DNA from: Paenibacillus profundus
GTDB lineage: Bacteria; Bacillota; Bacilli; Paenibacillales; Paenibacillaceae
Reading direction: 5' to 3'
Length of the DNA stretch: 64,000 nt
NCBI RefSeq assembly: GCF_021369635.1
Contig: NZ_JAJNBZ010000008.1
Coordinates: 124,001 to 188,000, forward strand
Part shown: piece by piece, positions 56,876 to 64,000 of the stretch
How the letters are laid out: the number at the start of each line of letters is the position of its first letter
Numbering within the stretch: position 1 is the stretch's first letter
Notes under the pieces: model-generated
Seen by the model: the letters and a program-made list of their open reading frames with translations, nothing else
What the model was told of the DNA's origin: nothing
Databases searched by the model: none
Made by a program: the position numbers and the translations under genes

Positions 56876-58255
56876 GTGTTGAAGACGACGGAACATATTC
56901 ATTTTATCGGCATCGGGGGCTATGGAATGAGCGCCATCGCTCGTGTCATGCTGGAAATGGGGTACACCGTCACGGGGTCCGATGTGGCCGAACAGGATTT
57001 GACGGAGAAATTGAGAGCGAAAGGCGCGACGGTGCATATCGGACACGATCCAGCGTATGTGCAGGATGCCGACATCGTCGTATATTCTACAGCTTGTCCC
57101 AAAGAGAACGTTGAACGGGTTGCTGCTGAGGAACGCGGTGTCCCCGTGCTGCATCGTTCGCAGATGCTGGCGCGTCTGCTTAATGCGAAGAAGGGGATCG
57201 CAGTTGCCGGTGCACACGGGAAGACGACAACCTCTTCAATGATCGCATTTGTGCTAGAACGCTGCGGTGTGAACCCAACCTATATTATCGGCGGGGAAGT
57301 AACGAACCTGGGTACGAATGCGCAAGCGGGCAGCGGCGAGTTCGTCGTGGCAGAAGCGGATGAGAGCGATGGTTCCTTCCTAGCGTATCACCCGTACATC
57401 GCCGTAGTGACGAACATTGAAGCCGATCACTTGGAAAACTACGACGGGAACTTTGAACGCTTGAAAGCAGCTTACGTGCAGTTTCTGTCACAGCGTAATC
57501 AGAACGGATACGCCGTGCTCTGCGCGGATGATCCTATCGTAAGCGGCATGGTGCCGCAATTAGGTGATGGTGTGGTCACGTATGGTATTGAAGCGCCTGC
57601 CGATTACGTTGCAGCAGATATTACAGCCGAAGATCGCGGCATGGCCTTTACGATGAAGCATCAAGATAAGCCGCTTGGCACGGTTCGTTTGTCCATTCCG
57701 GGGAAACACAATGTGTTGAACGCGATGGCTACGCTTATCGTCTGCATGCAGGCTGGCGTGCCGTTTGCCGAGGCGGCAGAGGCCATTCGCGATTTTATCG
57801 GAGCCAAGCGCCGTTTTCAAGTCATTGGCGAAGTGCAGGATGTGCTTATCGTCGATGATTATGCACACCATCCGACAGAGATTGAAGCGACCTTGGTAGC
57901 TGCTAGAGCCACCAAGCGGCGGATCATTGCTGTATTTCAGCCACAGCGATATTCGCGCACGTACTTTTTGTTTGACCAATTTAGCCGTGCGTTTCGTAAT
58001 GCCGATGAGTTGATTCTTACCGATATCTACTCTCCAGCCGGTGAAATGCCGATAGAAGGTGTGCATTCCTCGAAGTTGGTCGAGTGCATTCGCGAGAACA
58101 GCAACAAGAACGCACAATACTTCGCGAGCAAGGATGACGCGCTGGAGCGCCTCAAATCACTTGTGCGGCCGGGAGACATCGTCATTACGATGGGTGCGGG
58201 CGACATCTGGAAGACGGCATATGGGTTGACGAAGGCACTGAAAGAACATGCGTAA
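56876..58255 (+). CDS. murC: UDP-N-acetylmuramate-L-alanine ligase
   Basis: A 459-residue ligase that adds L-alanine to UDP-N-acetylmuramate in peptidoglycan precursor synthesis. The N-terminal Rossmann-like domain has FIGIGGYGMSAIARV. The ATP loop is GAHGKTTTSSM, then ADESDGSFL and the DDYAHHPTEIEAT motif. GTG 56876 follows directly after folC; an earlier in-frame ATG would overlap folC and lack a site. In Bacillus murC is elsewhere, so folC-murC coupling is a feature of this lineage. Confidence 0.95.
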   Translation: MLKTTEHIHFIGIGGYGMSAIARVMLEMGYTVTGSDVAEQDLTEKLRAKGATVHIGHDPAYVQDADIVVYSTACPKENVERVAAEERGVPVLHRSQMLARLLNAKKGIAVAGAHGKTTTSSMIAFVLERCGVNPTYIIGGEVTNLGTNAQAGSGEFVVAEADESDGSFLAYHPYIAVVTNIEADHLENYDGNFERLKAAYVQFLSQRNQNGYAVLCADDPIVSGMVPQLGDGVVTYGIEAPADYVAADITAEDRGMAFTMKHQDKPLGTVRLSIPGKHNVLNAMATLIVCMQAGVPFAEAAEAIRDFIGAKRRFQVIGEVQDVLIVDDYAHHPTEIEATLVAARATKRRIIAVFQPQRYSRTYFLFDQFSRAFRNADELILTDIYSPAGEMPIEGVHSSKLVECIRENSNKNAQYFASKDDALERLKSLVRPGDIVITMGAGDIWKTAYGLTKALKEHA

Positions 58256-58275
58256 GCTGATATAGAACAGCAAAG

Positions 58276-58310
58276 AGACCATTCCGCAAATAAGCCGGAG
58301 TGGTCTTTTT
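58276..58310. terminator. Terminator of folC-murC
   Basis: AGACCATTCCG / CGGAGTGGTCT stem with G-U pairing, followed by five T residues. On the minus strand it also carries T residues. Confidence 0.85.
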
Positions 58311-58326
58311 GTAAATATGCTAGAGC

Positions 58327-58386
58327 CTATGTTCCGTTCGACCATCGCCGCACTTCACGCGCACTCATATTGTTGTTGATACGCAT
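58327..58386 (-). CDS. Tiny minus-strand frame with strong ribosome site, possible flagellin-like remnant
   Basis: On the minus strand AAGGAGACGAC is followed by a 19-codon frame starting MRINNNMSA, then a stop. The opening resembles the start of flagellins (MRINHN-A type) but the rest does not continue as flagellin. It ends near a bidirectional terminator. It may be a real small gene, a truncated fragment or chance. The surrounding 58311-58565 region holds nothing else I recognise. Confidence 0.3.
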   Translation of the reverse strand: MRINNNMSAREVRRWSNGT

Positions 58387-58565
58387 GTCGTCTCCTTCTT
58401 TACCACGTTCTATCAACAATCTGATGAGTTGCGAGATTCGGATACGACATCTGCATGAAGCCATTCGCATGTGTTGCGAAAAATCACTCGGGGACTTGTT
58501 CTATCGTCTTGCAATCTATCATATAACTGATAGTAACGAAGAGGACAAGGTGAGGTGTGCGAGAG

Positions 58566-59879
58566 ATGAGCGGAATAAATCCAAAAATGACGTTTCGGTT
58601 TCCGAAGTCTGAACCAGGCGATGGGCTCATACAGCCTACGGAGTCGGTTGAAGAGAGCGACAGCCCTTTTACACGATACATTGACCGTTCTGTCGAAGCG
58701 GCGCTGGTTAACGATAATACGATGGCGGAGCCGCGTGAATCTCTGCGAGCGGAAGATACGGAACAAGAATGTTCGCATGATGGCATTGCAGCACAAGTCG
58801 GGAATATTTCGGAGACCGACCAAATTGAACGGTGGATACGAGAGGCGGATCATAAGCCGCTGTCCTATTCCTTCAGCTCGTCTGTAGCGGATCCTGCTGG
58901 AGAATCGCTGAGCGATCAGGGAGAGCTCCTGTGGCAGGGCGTGCATACGCGCACGAGAAGACCTTCCTTGTGGAAAGTGATCGCTTCTGTCGCAGGGGCA
59001 GTGGCGACCGGAGCAGTGTTCGGATTTCTGGCTCTCTCTTTGTTCAAAGGCGAAGTGACGATGCCTAATCCAGAAGCATCCATTCCAACGCTATCGAACG
59101 GGACAAGCACGCAAGGCGCTGCGGTAAAGGCCGGATCTACGTCTGCGGGTGGCGGTGAAGGGAAGAAAAATACGGTCGCCGCTGCGAATCAGCCTGCAGC
59201 TGACCAAGGTGCTGCACAACATGCAGCGACAACGGCAGGCGGAGTATATGTAACCGAAGTAAATATTCCGGAAAAAGTGTTCTACATGCTGCAGTATGGC
59301 GTGTTCGATCAGCCAGAAGGCGCGAAGAAGGCAGCTTCGGAGCTGCGTGAACTCGGGCTTGCAGCCATGGAGGAGCAATCGAGTCAGCATCGCGTCTATG
59401 CAGCCATTGCCCAGGCAAAAGAGGATGCCATGGGATTGAGCCAGCTGATGAAGAACAATCAGGTCGATTTATATGTCCGTGAAATGACGCGTCCCGCATT
59501 GGCGAAGCTGGCTTTTCAAGGCGGTGCGGCTACTGTGGAGCAGTTCATTGCCCAGAGCGATAAGGTGAACGACTGGCTGATGTCCCAATCTATCGCTTAC
59601 TTGGAGAAGAGTGAGGTCAAAGGGTTCGATGGTGATGCAACCGAGCAGCTGCGGCAGGAGCATTTAAAATGGACGCAGCAGATGAACGGGATGCAGAAGG
59701 GACAGCCCGAGCAGTCCCTCAAGGCTTGGACGCAGCTCGTACAGGCGATGAATACAGCGATAAGCGCGGTAAATGAATACAATAAGCAGCCTGCTGCTTC
59801 GCATTTGTGGAGCGTTCAGGAGGCGGTCATGATTTATCGTACGGCGGAGAGCAACTGGCTCGACACGATGAAGGCGTAA
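58566..59879 (+). CDS. spoIIB: SpoIIB-like sporulation protein with SPOR domain
   Basis: A protein of about 437 residues. A cytoplasmic N-terminal part of some 130 residues is followed by one membrane helix (about 135-158: VIASVAGAVATGAVFGFLALSLF), a Ser/Thr/Ala-rich linker and a SPOR domain (about 238-315: KVFYMLQYGVFDQPEGAKKAASEL). The tail is helical. SpoIIB helps septal wall thinning during engulfment. Its place between folC and maf is as in B. subtilis. ATG 58566 is preferred over the GTG nine bases upstream. Confidence 0.85.
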   Translation: MSGINPKMTFRFPKSEPGDGLIQPTESVEESDSPFTRYIDRSVEAALVNDNTMAEPRESLRAEDTEQECSHDGIAAQVGNISETDQIERWIREADHKPLSYSFSSSVADPAGESLSDQGELLWQGVHTRTRRPSLWKVIASVAGAVATGAVFGFLALSLFKGEVTMPNPEASIPTLSNGTSTQGAAVKAGSTSAGGGEGKKNTVAAANQPAADQGAAQHAATTAGGVYVTEVNIPEKVFYMLQYGVFDQPEGAKKAASELRELGLAAMEEQSSQHRVYAAIAQAKEDAMGLSQLMKNNQVDLYVREMTRPALAKLAFQGGAATVEQFIAQSDKVNDWLMSQSIAYLEKSEVKGFDGDATEQLRQEHLKWTQQMNGMQKGQPEQSLKAWTQLVQAMNTAISAVNEYNKQPAASHLWSVQEAVMIYRTAESNWLDTMKA

Positions 59880-59893
59880 CATTGCGGTTGCGA

Positions 59894-59918
59894 GAGGAGC
59901 CTGCGGCTCTTCGGTTTT
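59894..59918 (+). terminator. Terminator of the SpoIIB-like gene
   Basis: GAGGAGCC-TGC-GGCTCTTC stem followed by GGTTTT. Confidence 0.7.
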
Positions 59919-59954
59919 CGATAGAAAGTTAGGATGCATGGGAGGAATGCAGAG

Positions 59955-60041
59955 TTGCAAAGTTTTAGCCGCAAAAATTCTTTTGTGGTAGAAGTAAGTG
60001 ACGAACTGGAAATGGGATGCAGCAGATCTGAAACGGGATAG
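59955..60041 (+). CDS. Candidate 28-residue peptide
   Basis: A TTG start with GGGAGG nine bases upstream opens a 28-codon frame, beginning with residues QSFSRKNSFVVEV after the start. It is hydrophilic and unlike any family I know. An ATG seven codons upstream is also in frame. It lies in an otherwise empty stretch between spoIIB and the aldo/keto reductase. Low confidence. Confidence 0.25.
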   Translation: MQSFSRKNSFVVEVSDELEMGCSRSETG

Positions 60042-60142
60042 CCAAAGCGAAAGTATTCGTCTGTAACGGGGAAAGACTCGAAATGTCACAAACTAACGCC
60101 ATAGTTCAACGACGTTGTTATCAAGTAGATGCTGCGTTGATC

Positions 60143-60198
60143 AAACGCCCCCTCTGCAAGGCATTCCTATAACGAAAGGCTTGTATGAGGGGGTGTTT
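60143..60198 (-). terminator. Terminator of the aldo/keto reductase gene
   Basis: On the minus strand AAACACCCCCT / AGGGGGCGTTT forms an 11-bp stem with one mismatch or G-U pair, ending in T residues. Confidence 0.65.
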
Positions 60199-60213
60199 GT
60201 AATCTGTTGATGC

Positions 60214-61161
60214 TTATGCGTCCGCGTTCAGCACGGACTCGATACGTGCCACCACTTCATCGGTCAGCTGTACGCCGGAAGCTTTGGCATTTTGCTCGAT
60301 TTGTTCCGGGCGACTTGCGCCGACAAGCGCACTAGAGACGTTGGATTGCCGCAGAATCCATGCAATAGCTAACTGTCCAACCGATAGCTCAAGCTCCTGC
60401 GCGATGCCGGTTAACTGCTTCACTTGTTCGATGCGCTCTTCCGTAATGCCTTTGCGCACCCACTCGAGCTTTGCCGCGCGGCTCTCTGCCGGGAAGTCCG
60501 TTGCCGAACTGTACTTTCCTGTAAGCAGTCCCTGCGCGAGCGGAGAGTATACGACCTGGCCGATACCGTGTTGTTCACCGTAAGGAATGACCTCTTGCTC
60601 AATCTGTCGCTGGAACATATTATACACCGGTTGGTTGACCACGATGCGATCCAGCAAATAACGATCTGCGATCGCAAGGGCATCCGCCATTTGGGAAGCT
60701 GTCCACATGCTTACGCCAACATAGAGCACTTTCCCTTGACGGATGAGATCGTCCAAGGCGCGCAGCGTTTCTTCCATGCGCACCTGTGCATCAAAGCGAT
60801 GACAGTAATAAAGATCGATATAATCATGGCCTAATCGTTGCAAACTGGCATTACACTGCTCGATGATGTGCTTGCGGGACAGACCGCGATCATTCGGACC
60901 ATCTCCCATTTCACCGAACACTTTAGTTGCCAAGACGTACGACTCGCGAGGGTAGGATTTAAGCGTTTCGCCGACCACTTTCTCTGCTTCTCCTCTTTCG
61001 TATACGTTGGCCGTGTCGAAGAAGTTAATGCCTAAGTCGTAGGCGGTCCGTATCGCTTGCACGGCATTTTCTCGTTCAACATAACCGCCGTATGTAAGCC
61101 AACTGCCCAAGCTGATTTCACTCACCTTCACACCGCTCTTGCCTAATCTCCGATACTGCAT
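60214..61161 (-). CDS. Aldo/keto reductase, potassium-channel beta-subunit type (AKR6-like)
   Basis: A 315-residue NADPH-type reductase with the TIM-barrel layout of the AKR superfamily. GINFFDTANVYERGEAEKVVGETL contains the catalytic Asp and Tyr; LATKVFGEM the lysine; and YYCHRFD the histidine. VVYSPLAQGLLTGKY and GASRPEQIEQN match the KvBeta-like subgroup. Substrate is unknown. GGAGGTAAC precedes the ATG on the minus strand. It interrupts the Bacillus-like spoIIB-maf order. Confidence 0.93.
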   Translation of the reverse strand: MQYRRLGKSGVKVSEISLGSWLTYGGYVERENAVQAIRTAYDLGINFFDTANVYERGEAEKVVGETLKSYPRESYVLATKVFGEMGDGPNDRGLSRKHIIEQCNASLQRLGHDYIDLYYCHRFDAQVRMEETLRALDDLIRQGKVLYVGVSMWTASQMADALAIADRYLLDRIVVNQPVYNMFQRQIEQEVIPYGEQHGIGQVVYSPLAQGLLTGKYSSATDFPAESRAAKLEWVRKGITEERIEQVKQLTGIAQELELSVGQLAIAWILRQSNVSSALVGASRPEQIEQNAKASGVQLTDEVVARIESVLNADA

Positions 61162-61426
61162 CTTCGTTACCTCCTGAATCGTTCAATTTGAACTCATTGC
61201 CCACTGGACGTGCTGCTGCTATGAGGTTCCCTTCTCAATTGTAAAAGACGACCTGCCATTTGGAAAGGACTGCAAGCACTTTATCTAGATATTCGCCTCC
61301 AAGAAGTTTCATAATTTCCCTCCGTAACTTTAGGCATAGGACTGACGTCTAACCAATATGGATAACAGTTTTATATTTTTCCACAAATTCCCTTCTGTTG
61401 ATTGGCGGTATCATGAAAGGAATCGT

Positions 61427-61455
61427 TTGTTTCAAAAGAAAATTCCGCGTATAAT
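61427..61455 (+). promoter_or_regulatory. SigA-type promoter of maf-radC-mreB
   Basis: TTGTTT (-35) and TATAAT (-10) separated by 17 bases. Transcription would begin near 61462. The rest of 61162-61426 shows no other feature. Confidence 0.6.
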
Positions 61456-61496
61456 AGAAAAAGGTGTCAAAAAATGGCGAGGAGCGATTTAGAACA

Positions 61497-62114
61497 TTGA
61501 AGAATACGCACTTTCAACAATCCGACCGCTCTCTTATCGTCTTGGCGTCTTCTTCACCGCGGAGGCAAGAACTTATCACATCATTAGGATTGCCCCATGT
61601 GGTACAGCCAAGCGATGCAGATGAGACTGTACCTGCCGACTGGGCTCCTACCCGAATTGTGGAGGCGCTCGCACTGCGTAAGGCGCAAGCGGTAGCTCAG
61701 GAACGGCACGTGTCCGGTGAAGACGGCATCGTCATCGGCTCCGACACGATCGTGGTGCTTGATGGCGAGGTATTAGGCAAACCTCATGATGAAGCGGATG
61801 CGGAACGAATGTTAACCTCGCTGCAAGGGCGATCGCATGAAGTGTATACTGGCGTTGCCCTCGTCCGTGCTGCTGACGGTCGCCAAGAAGTGTCCCATAG
61901 GGTCACGACCGTTCATATGACCGCATGGACACAAGAACAGATCCGTCGTTATATCGCAACGGGAGAGCCGATGGACAAAGCGGGATCCTATGCGATTCAA
62001 GGCATAGGCGCTACCTTAGTCACTGGAATTGAAGGTTGCTACTTCAATGTGGTAGGCTTGCCGTTATCGCTATTGACGGATATGCTTAAGATGTTTGACA
62101 TTATCATCCCGTAA
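61497..62114 (+). CDS. maf: Maf-family nucleoside triphosphate pyrophosphatase
   Basis: A protein of about 205 residues of the Maf/YhdE family, which hydrolyses dTTP/UTP or modified nucleotides. It has the signature LASSSPRRQELI, the GSDTIVVLDGEVLGKPHDEADAERML motif, and DKAGSYAIQGIGATLV. TTG 61497 is preferred (GAGGAG 12 bases upstream): the GTG at 61464 would coincide with the predicted transcription start. The downstream gene radC follows after 65 bases. Confidence 0.92.
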   Translation: MKNTHFQQSDRSLIVLASSSPRRQELITSLGLPHVVQPSDADETVPADWAPTRIVEALALRKAQAVAQERHVSGEDGIVIGSDTIVVLDGEVLGKPHDEADAERMLTSLQGRSHEVYTGVALVRAADGRQEVSHRVTTVHMTAWTQEQIRRYIATGEPMDKAGSYAIQGIGATLVTGIEGCYFNVVGLPLSLLTDMLKMFDIIIP

Positions 62115-62179
62115 TCGGAAAGGCAATCAAACGTTTTGACAGACGCCGTATTTTCCTTATTATTTAAGGAGGTTGTGAA

Positions 62180-62866
62180 TTGGCAAAAAGTCCACTTCTT
62201 CGCGACCTTCCCCACGATGAACGTCCGAGAGAGCGCATGATGCAGCATGGGGCGGAAGCGTTAAGCCATTCTGAATTGTTAGCCATTCTGCTGCGTACAG
62301 GAACGCGGGATGAATCCGCGATCATGCTGGCGCAGCGCATCTTGAATCGGGTGGGACATTTGCGGCATCTGCAGGATTTGTCGATTACCGAGCTGACGAA
62401 TATCCGCGGAATCGGTCTTGCGAAAGCGATTCAGCTGAAAGCAGGCTTAGAGCTAGGACGGCGTATGGCGCGTGCGCGCCAAGAAGATGCCGTCACGATT
62501 CGACGTCCGCAGGATGCGGCAGATTTGTTAATGGAATCGATGCGTTACTACCAGAAGGAACACTTCGTTTGCCTCTTTTTGAATACGAAAAATCGCATTA
62601 TGGCACAAGAGACGATTACGATAGGCATTTTGGATGCTTCTCTTGTCCACCCACGCGAAGTATTCCGCGCAGCAATGAAGCACGGAACTGCATCCATCAT
62701 CTGTGTTCACAACCATCCAAGCGGCGATCCGACACCGAGCCCGGAAGATGTGGCTCTTACAAGACGGTTAATGGAAGCAGGGGAAATTGTCGGAATCGAA
62801 GTGCTTGACCATCTGGTTATCGGAGATAACCAATATGTGAGTTTGAAGGAACGCGGGCTCATGTAA
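62180..62866 (+). CDS. radC: RadC/YsxA family JAB domain protein
   Basis: A 228-residue protein. Residues about 20-95 hold a helix-hairpin-helix-like region ([24 protein letters not shown]). The C-terminal JAB1/MPN-like domain has the metal motif [18 protein letters not shown] 62180 has AAGGAGG seven bases upstream. The name suggests DNA repair but the biochemical role is unsettled. It lies directly before mreB as in Bacillus. Confidence 0.93.
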   Translation: MAKSPLLRDLPHDERPRERMMQHGAEALSHSELLAILLRTGTRDESAIMLAQRILNRVGHLRHLQDLSITELTNIRGIGLAKAIQLKAGLELGRRMARARQEDAVTIRRPQDAADLLMESMRYYQKEHFVCLFLNTKNRIMAQETITIGILDASLVHPREVFRAAMKHGTASIICVHNHPSGDPTPSPEDVALTRRLMEAGEIVGIEVLDHLVIGDNQYVSLKERGLM

Positions 62867-62909
62867 TATAATGATTGAGATTGAAGGTTATAAAAAGGAG
62901 ATTGACATC

Positions 62910-63944
62910 ATGTTAGGTGGCTTTACAAAAGACTTAGGAATCGATTTGGGAACTGCAAATACATTAGTTTATATTCGCGGAAAAGGCATTGTCGTGCGCG
63001 AGCCGTCGGTCGTTGCCATTCGCACAGATACGAAGACGATTGAAGCAGTGGGTGAAGCTGCGAAGAAGATGATTGGCCGCACGCCGGGCAACATCCGTGC
63101 CATCCGTCCAATGAAGGATGGTGTTATCGCAGATTTCGATACGACCGCGACGATGATTAAATACTTTATTCGACAAGCGCAGAAGCAGCGTTCGTTGTTC
63201 CCGCGCCATCCGAACGTGATGGTATGCGTGCCTTCCGGCATTACAGCGGTCGAGCAGCGTGCAGTCGAGGATGCGACGAAGCAAGCGGGTGCCCGCGAAG
63301 CCTATACGATAGAAGAGCCGTTCGCGGCTGCGATCGGCGCGGACCTGCCCGTATGGGAGCCGACAGGCAGTATGGTCGTCGATATTGGCGGCGGTACGAC
63401 AGAAGTGGCTGTCATCTCGCTCGGAGGCATTGTAACGTGCCGTTCCGTCCGCGTAGCGGGCGATGAGATGGATGAGTCTATCACTCAGTACATCAAGCGC
63501 CAATACAATCTGATGATTGGTGAGCGTACAGCGGAACAGTTGAAGATGGATGTCGGCTCGGCGATGAAGCTGGATGAAGAGGAGAAGATGGAGATTCGCG
63601 GCCGTGACCTTTTGACGGGTCTTCCGAAGACGCTTGCGATTTCTTCCCAAGAAATTACGGAAGCGTTGATGGATACCGTAAGCTCCATCTTAGAGGCTGT
63701 GAAAGTGACGTTGGAAAAATGTCCACCGGAGCTTGCGGCAGACATTATGGACCGGGGTATCGTACTGACGGGCGGGGGCGCTTTGCTGCGCAATCTGGAC
63801 AAACTGCTTGCGCGCGAGACGGGAATGCCAGTCATCGTGGCAGAGAATCCGCTCGATTGCGTTGCAATCGGTACAGGCCGCGCGTTGGACAATATTCATT
63901 TATTTAAGGGACGCAGCAGCTCTGCTCTTCGTTCCAGACGATAA
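62910..63944 (+). CDS. mreB: Rod-shape determining protein MreB
   Basis: A 344-residue actin-like filament protein that guides lateral wall synthesis. The N-terminal nucleotide loop is [17 protein letters not shown], the second phosphate loop [17 protein letters not shown], and the adenosine motif [21 protein letters not shown] 62910 has AAAAAGGAG just upstream; the longer frame to 62871 lacks a site. mreC and mreD are expected past the window edge; a GC-rich hairpin starts at 63972. Confidence 0.97.
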   Translation: MLGGFTKDLGIDLGTANTLVYIRGKGIVVREPSVVAIRTDTKTIEAVGEAAKKMIGRTPGNIRAIRPMKDGVIADFDTTATMIKYFIRQAQKQRSLFPRHPNVMVCVPSGITAVEQRAVEDATKQAGAREAYTIEEPFAAAIGADLPVWEPTGSMVVDIGGGTTEVAVISLGGIVTCRSVRVAGDEMDESITQYIKRQYNLMIGERTAEQLKMDVGSAMKLDEEEKMEIRGRDLLTGLPKTLAISSQEITEALMDTVSSILEAVKVTLEKCPPELAADIMDRGIVLTGGGALLRNLDKLLARETGMPVIVAENPLDCVAIGTGRALDNIHLFKGRSSSALRSRR

Positions 63945-63971
63945 TAGAGCGTCTTAATGGCGTTACGGATT

Positions 63972-64000
63972 CCCGCGTCGGTTCGTTCTAACGGCGCGGG
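63972..64000 (+). terminator. GC-rich hairpin at the window end
   Basis: CCCGCGTCG / CGGCGCGGG with an 11-nt loop. The window ends at the stem, so a T-tract cannot be judged. Confidence 0.4.

Noticed and set aside
59664-60089. A 141-codon minus-strand frame at the end of the SpoIIB-like gene
   Set aside because: Mostly antisense to the SPOR-protein gene and without ribosome site or family match.

Overview
The window is a 64 kb stretch of a low-to-mid GC, endospore-forming Firmicute, most probably Paenibacillus or another member of the Paenibacillaceae. The evidence is strong AGGAGG-type ribosome binding sites, many GTG/TTG starts, sporulation genes (GerM, SpoVID-like and SpoIIB-like proteins), an LPQTG cell-wall protein with a sortase, a T-box valS leader, and a gene order that follows the Bacillus clpX-lonB-lonA-engB-hemAXCDBL-spoVID-valS-folC-spoIIB-maf-radC-mreB block. 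No rRNA operon, prophage, CRISPR array or transposase gene is visible.

Layout: (1) 1-2600, the end of a sugar ABC transporter (binding protein cut by the window edge, two permeases). (2) 2.9-6.3 kb, a nucleobase permease, a methyltransferase and an MBL-fold hydrolase. (3) 6.3-13.1 kb, an accessory cell-surface region: a class D-like sortase, a secreted CAP-domain protein whose leader holds a cyclic-di-GMP-I riboswitch with terminator, and a 1450-residue LPQTG protein with SdrD-B repeats. (4) 13.3-22.4 kb, PgpA-like protein, GerM, rph-rdgB, metY, asnB, small unknown genes and a tRNA-Arg. (5) 22.6-36 kb, protein quality control: ysoA-like gene, tig, clpP, clpX, lonB and lonA, interrupted by ispG, a bactofilin/M23 peptidase pair and an amino-acid:sodium symporter. 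(6) 36.6-48.7 kb, engB, speD with a structured leader, unknown genes, then the heme operon hemA-hemX-(precorrin-2 dehydrogenase)-hemC-cobA/hemD fusion-hemB, a Crp/Fnr regulator and hemL. A PerR-like box precedes hemA. (7) 49-64 kb, an RluA-type pseudouridine synthase, SpoVID-like protein, valS (T-box), folC-murC, SpoIIB-like protein, an aldo/keto reductase, and maf-radC-mreB cut before the expected mreC.

How the genes work together: the heme genes carry glutamyl-tRNA to uroporphyrinogen III with a siroheme branch; the Clp/Lon/trigger factor group handles folding and proteolysis; the right-hand block links cell-wall synthesis, cell shape and sporulation. The sortase region looks like a surface module whose CAP gene answers to cyclic-di-GMP.

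The least conventional material is intergenic. There is a dispersed repeat with palindromic ends (two full and several compact copies), found inside the CAP 5' leader, at the 3' end of the sortase gene and between hemC and hemD. Two separate arrays carry ATTGGA-N5-TCCAAT palindromes about 51-63 bp apart. A 41-bp tandem repeat appears to have multiplied the translation-start region of the rluA-like gene. A branched RNA leader precedes speD.
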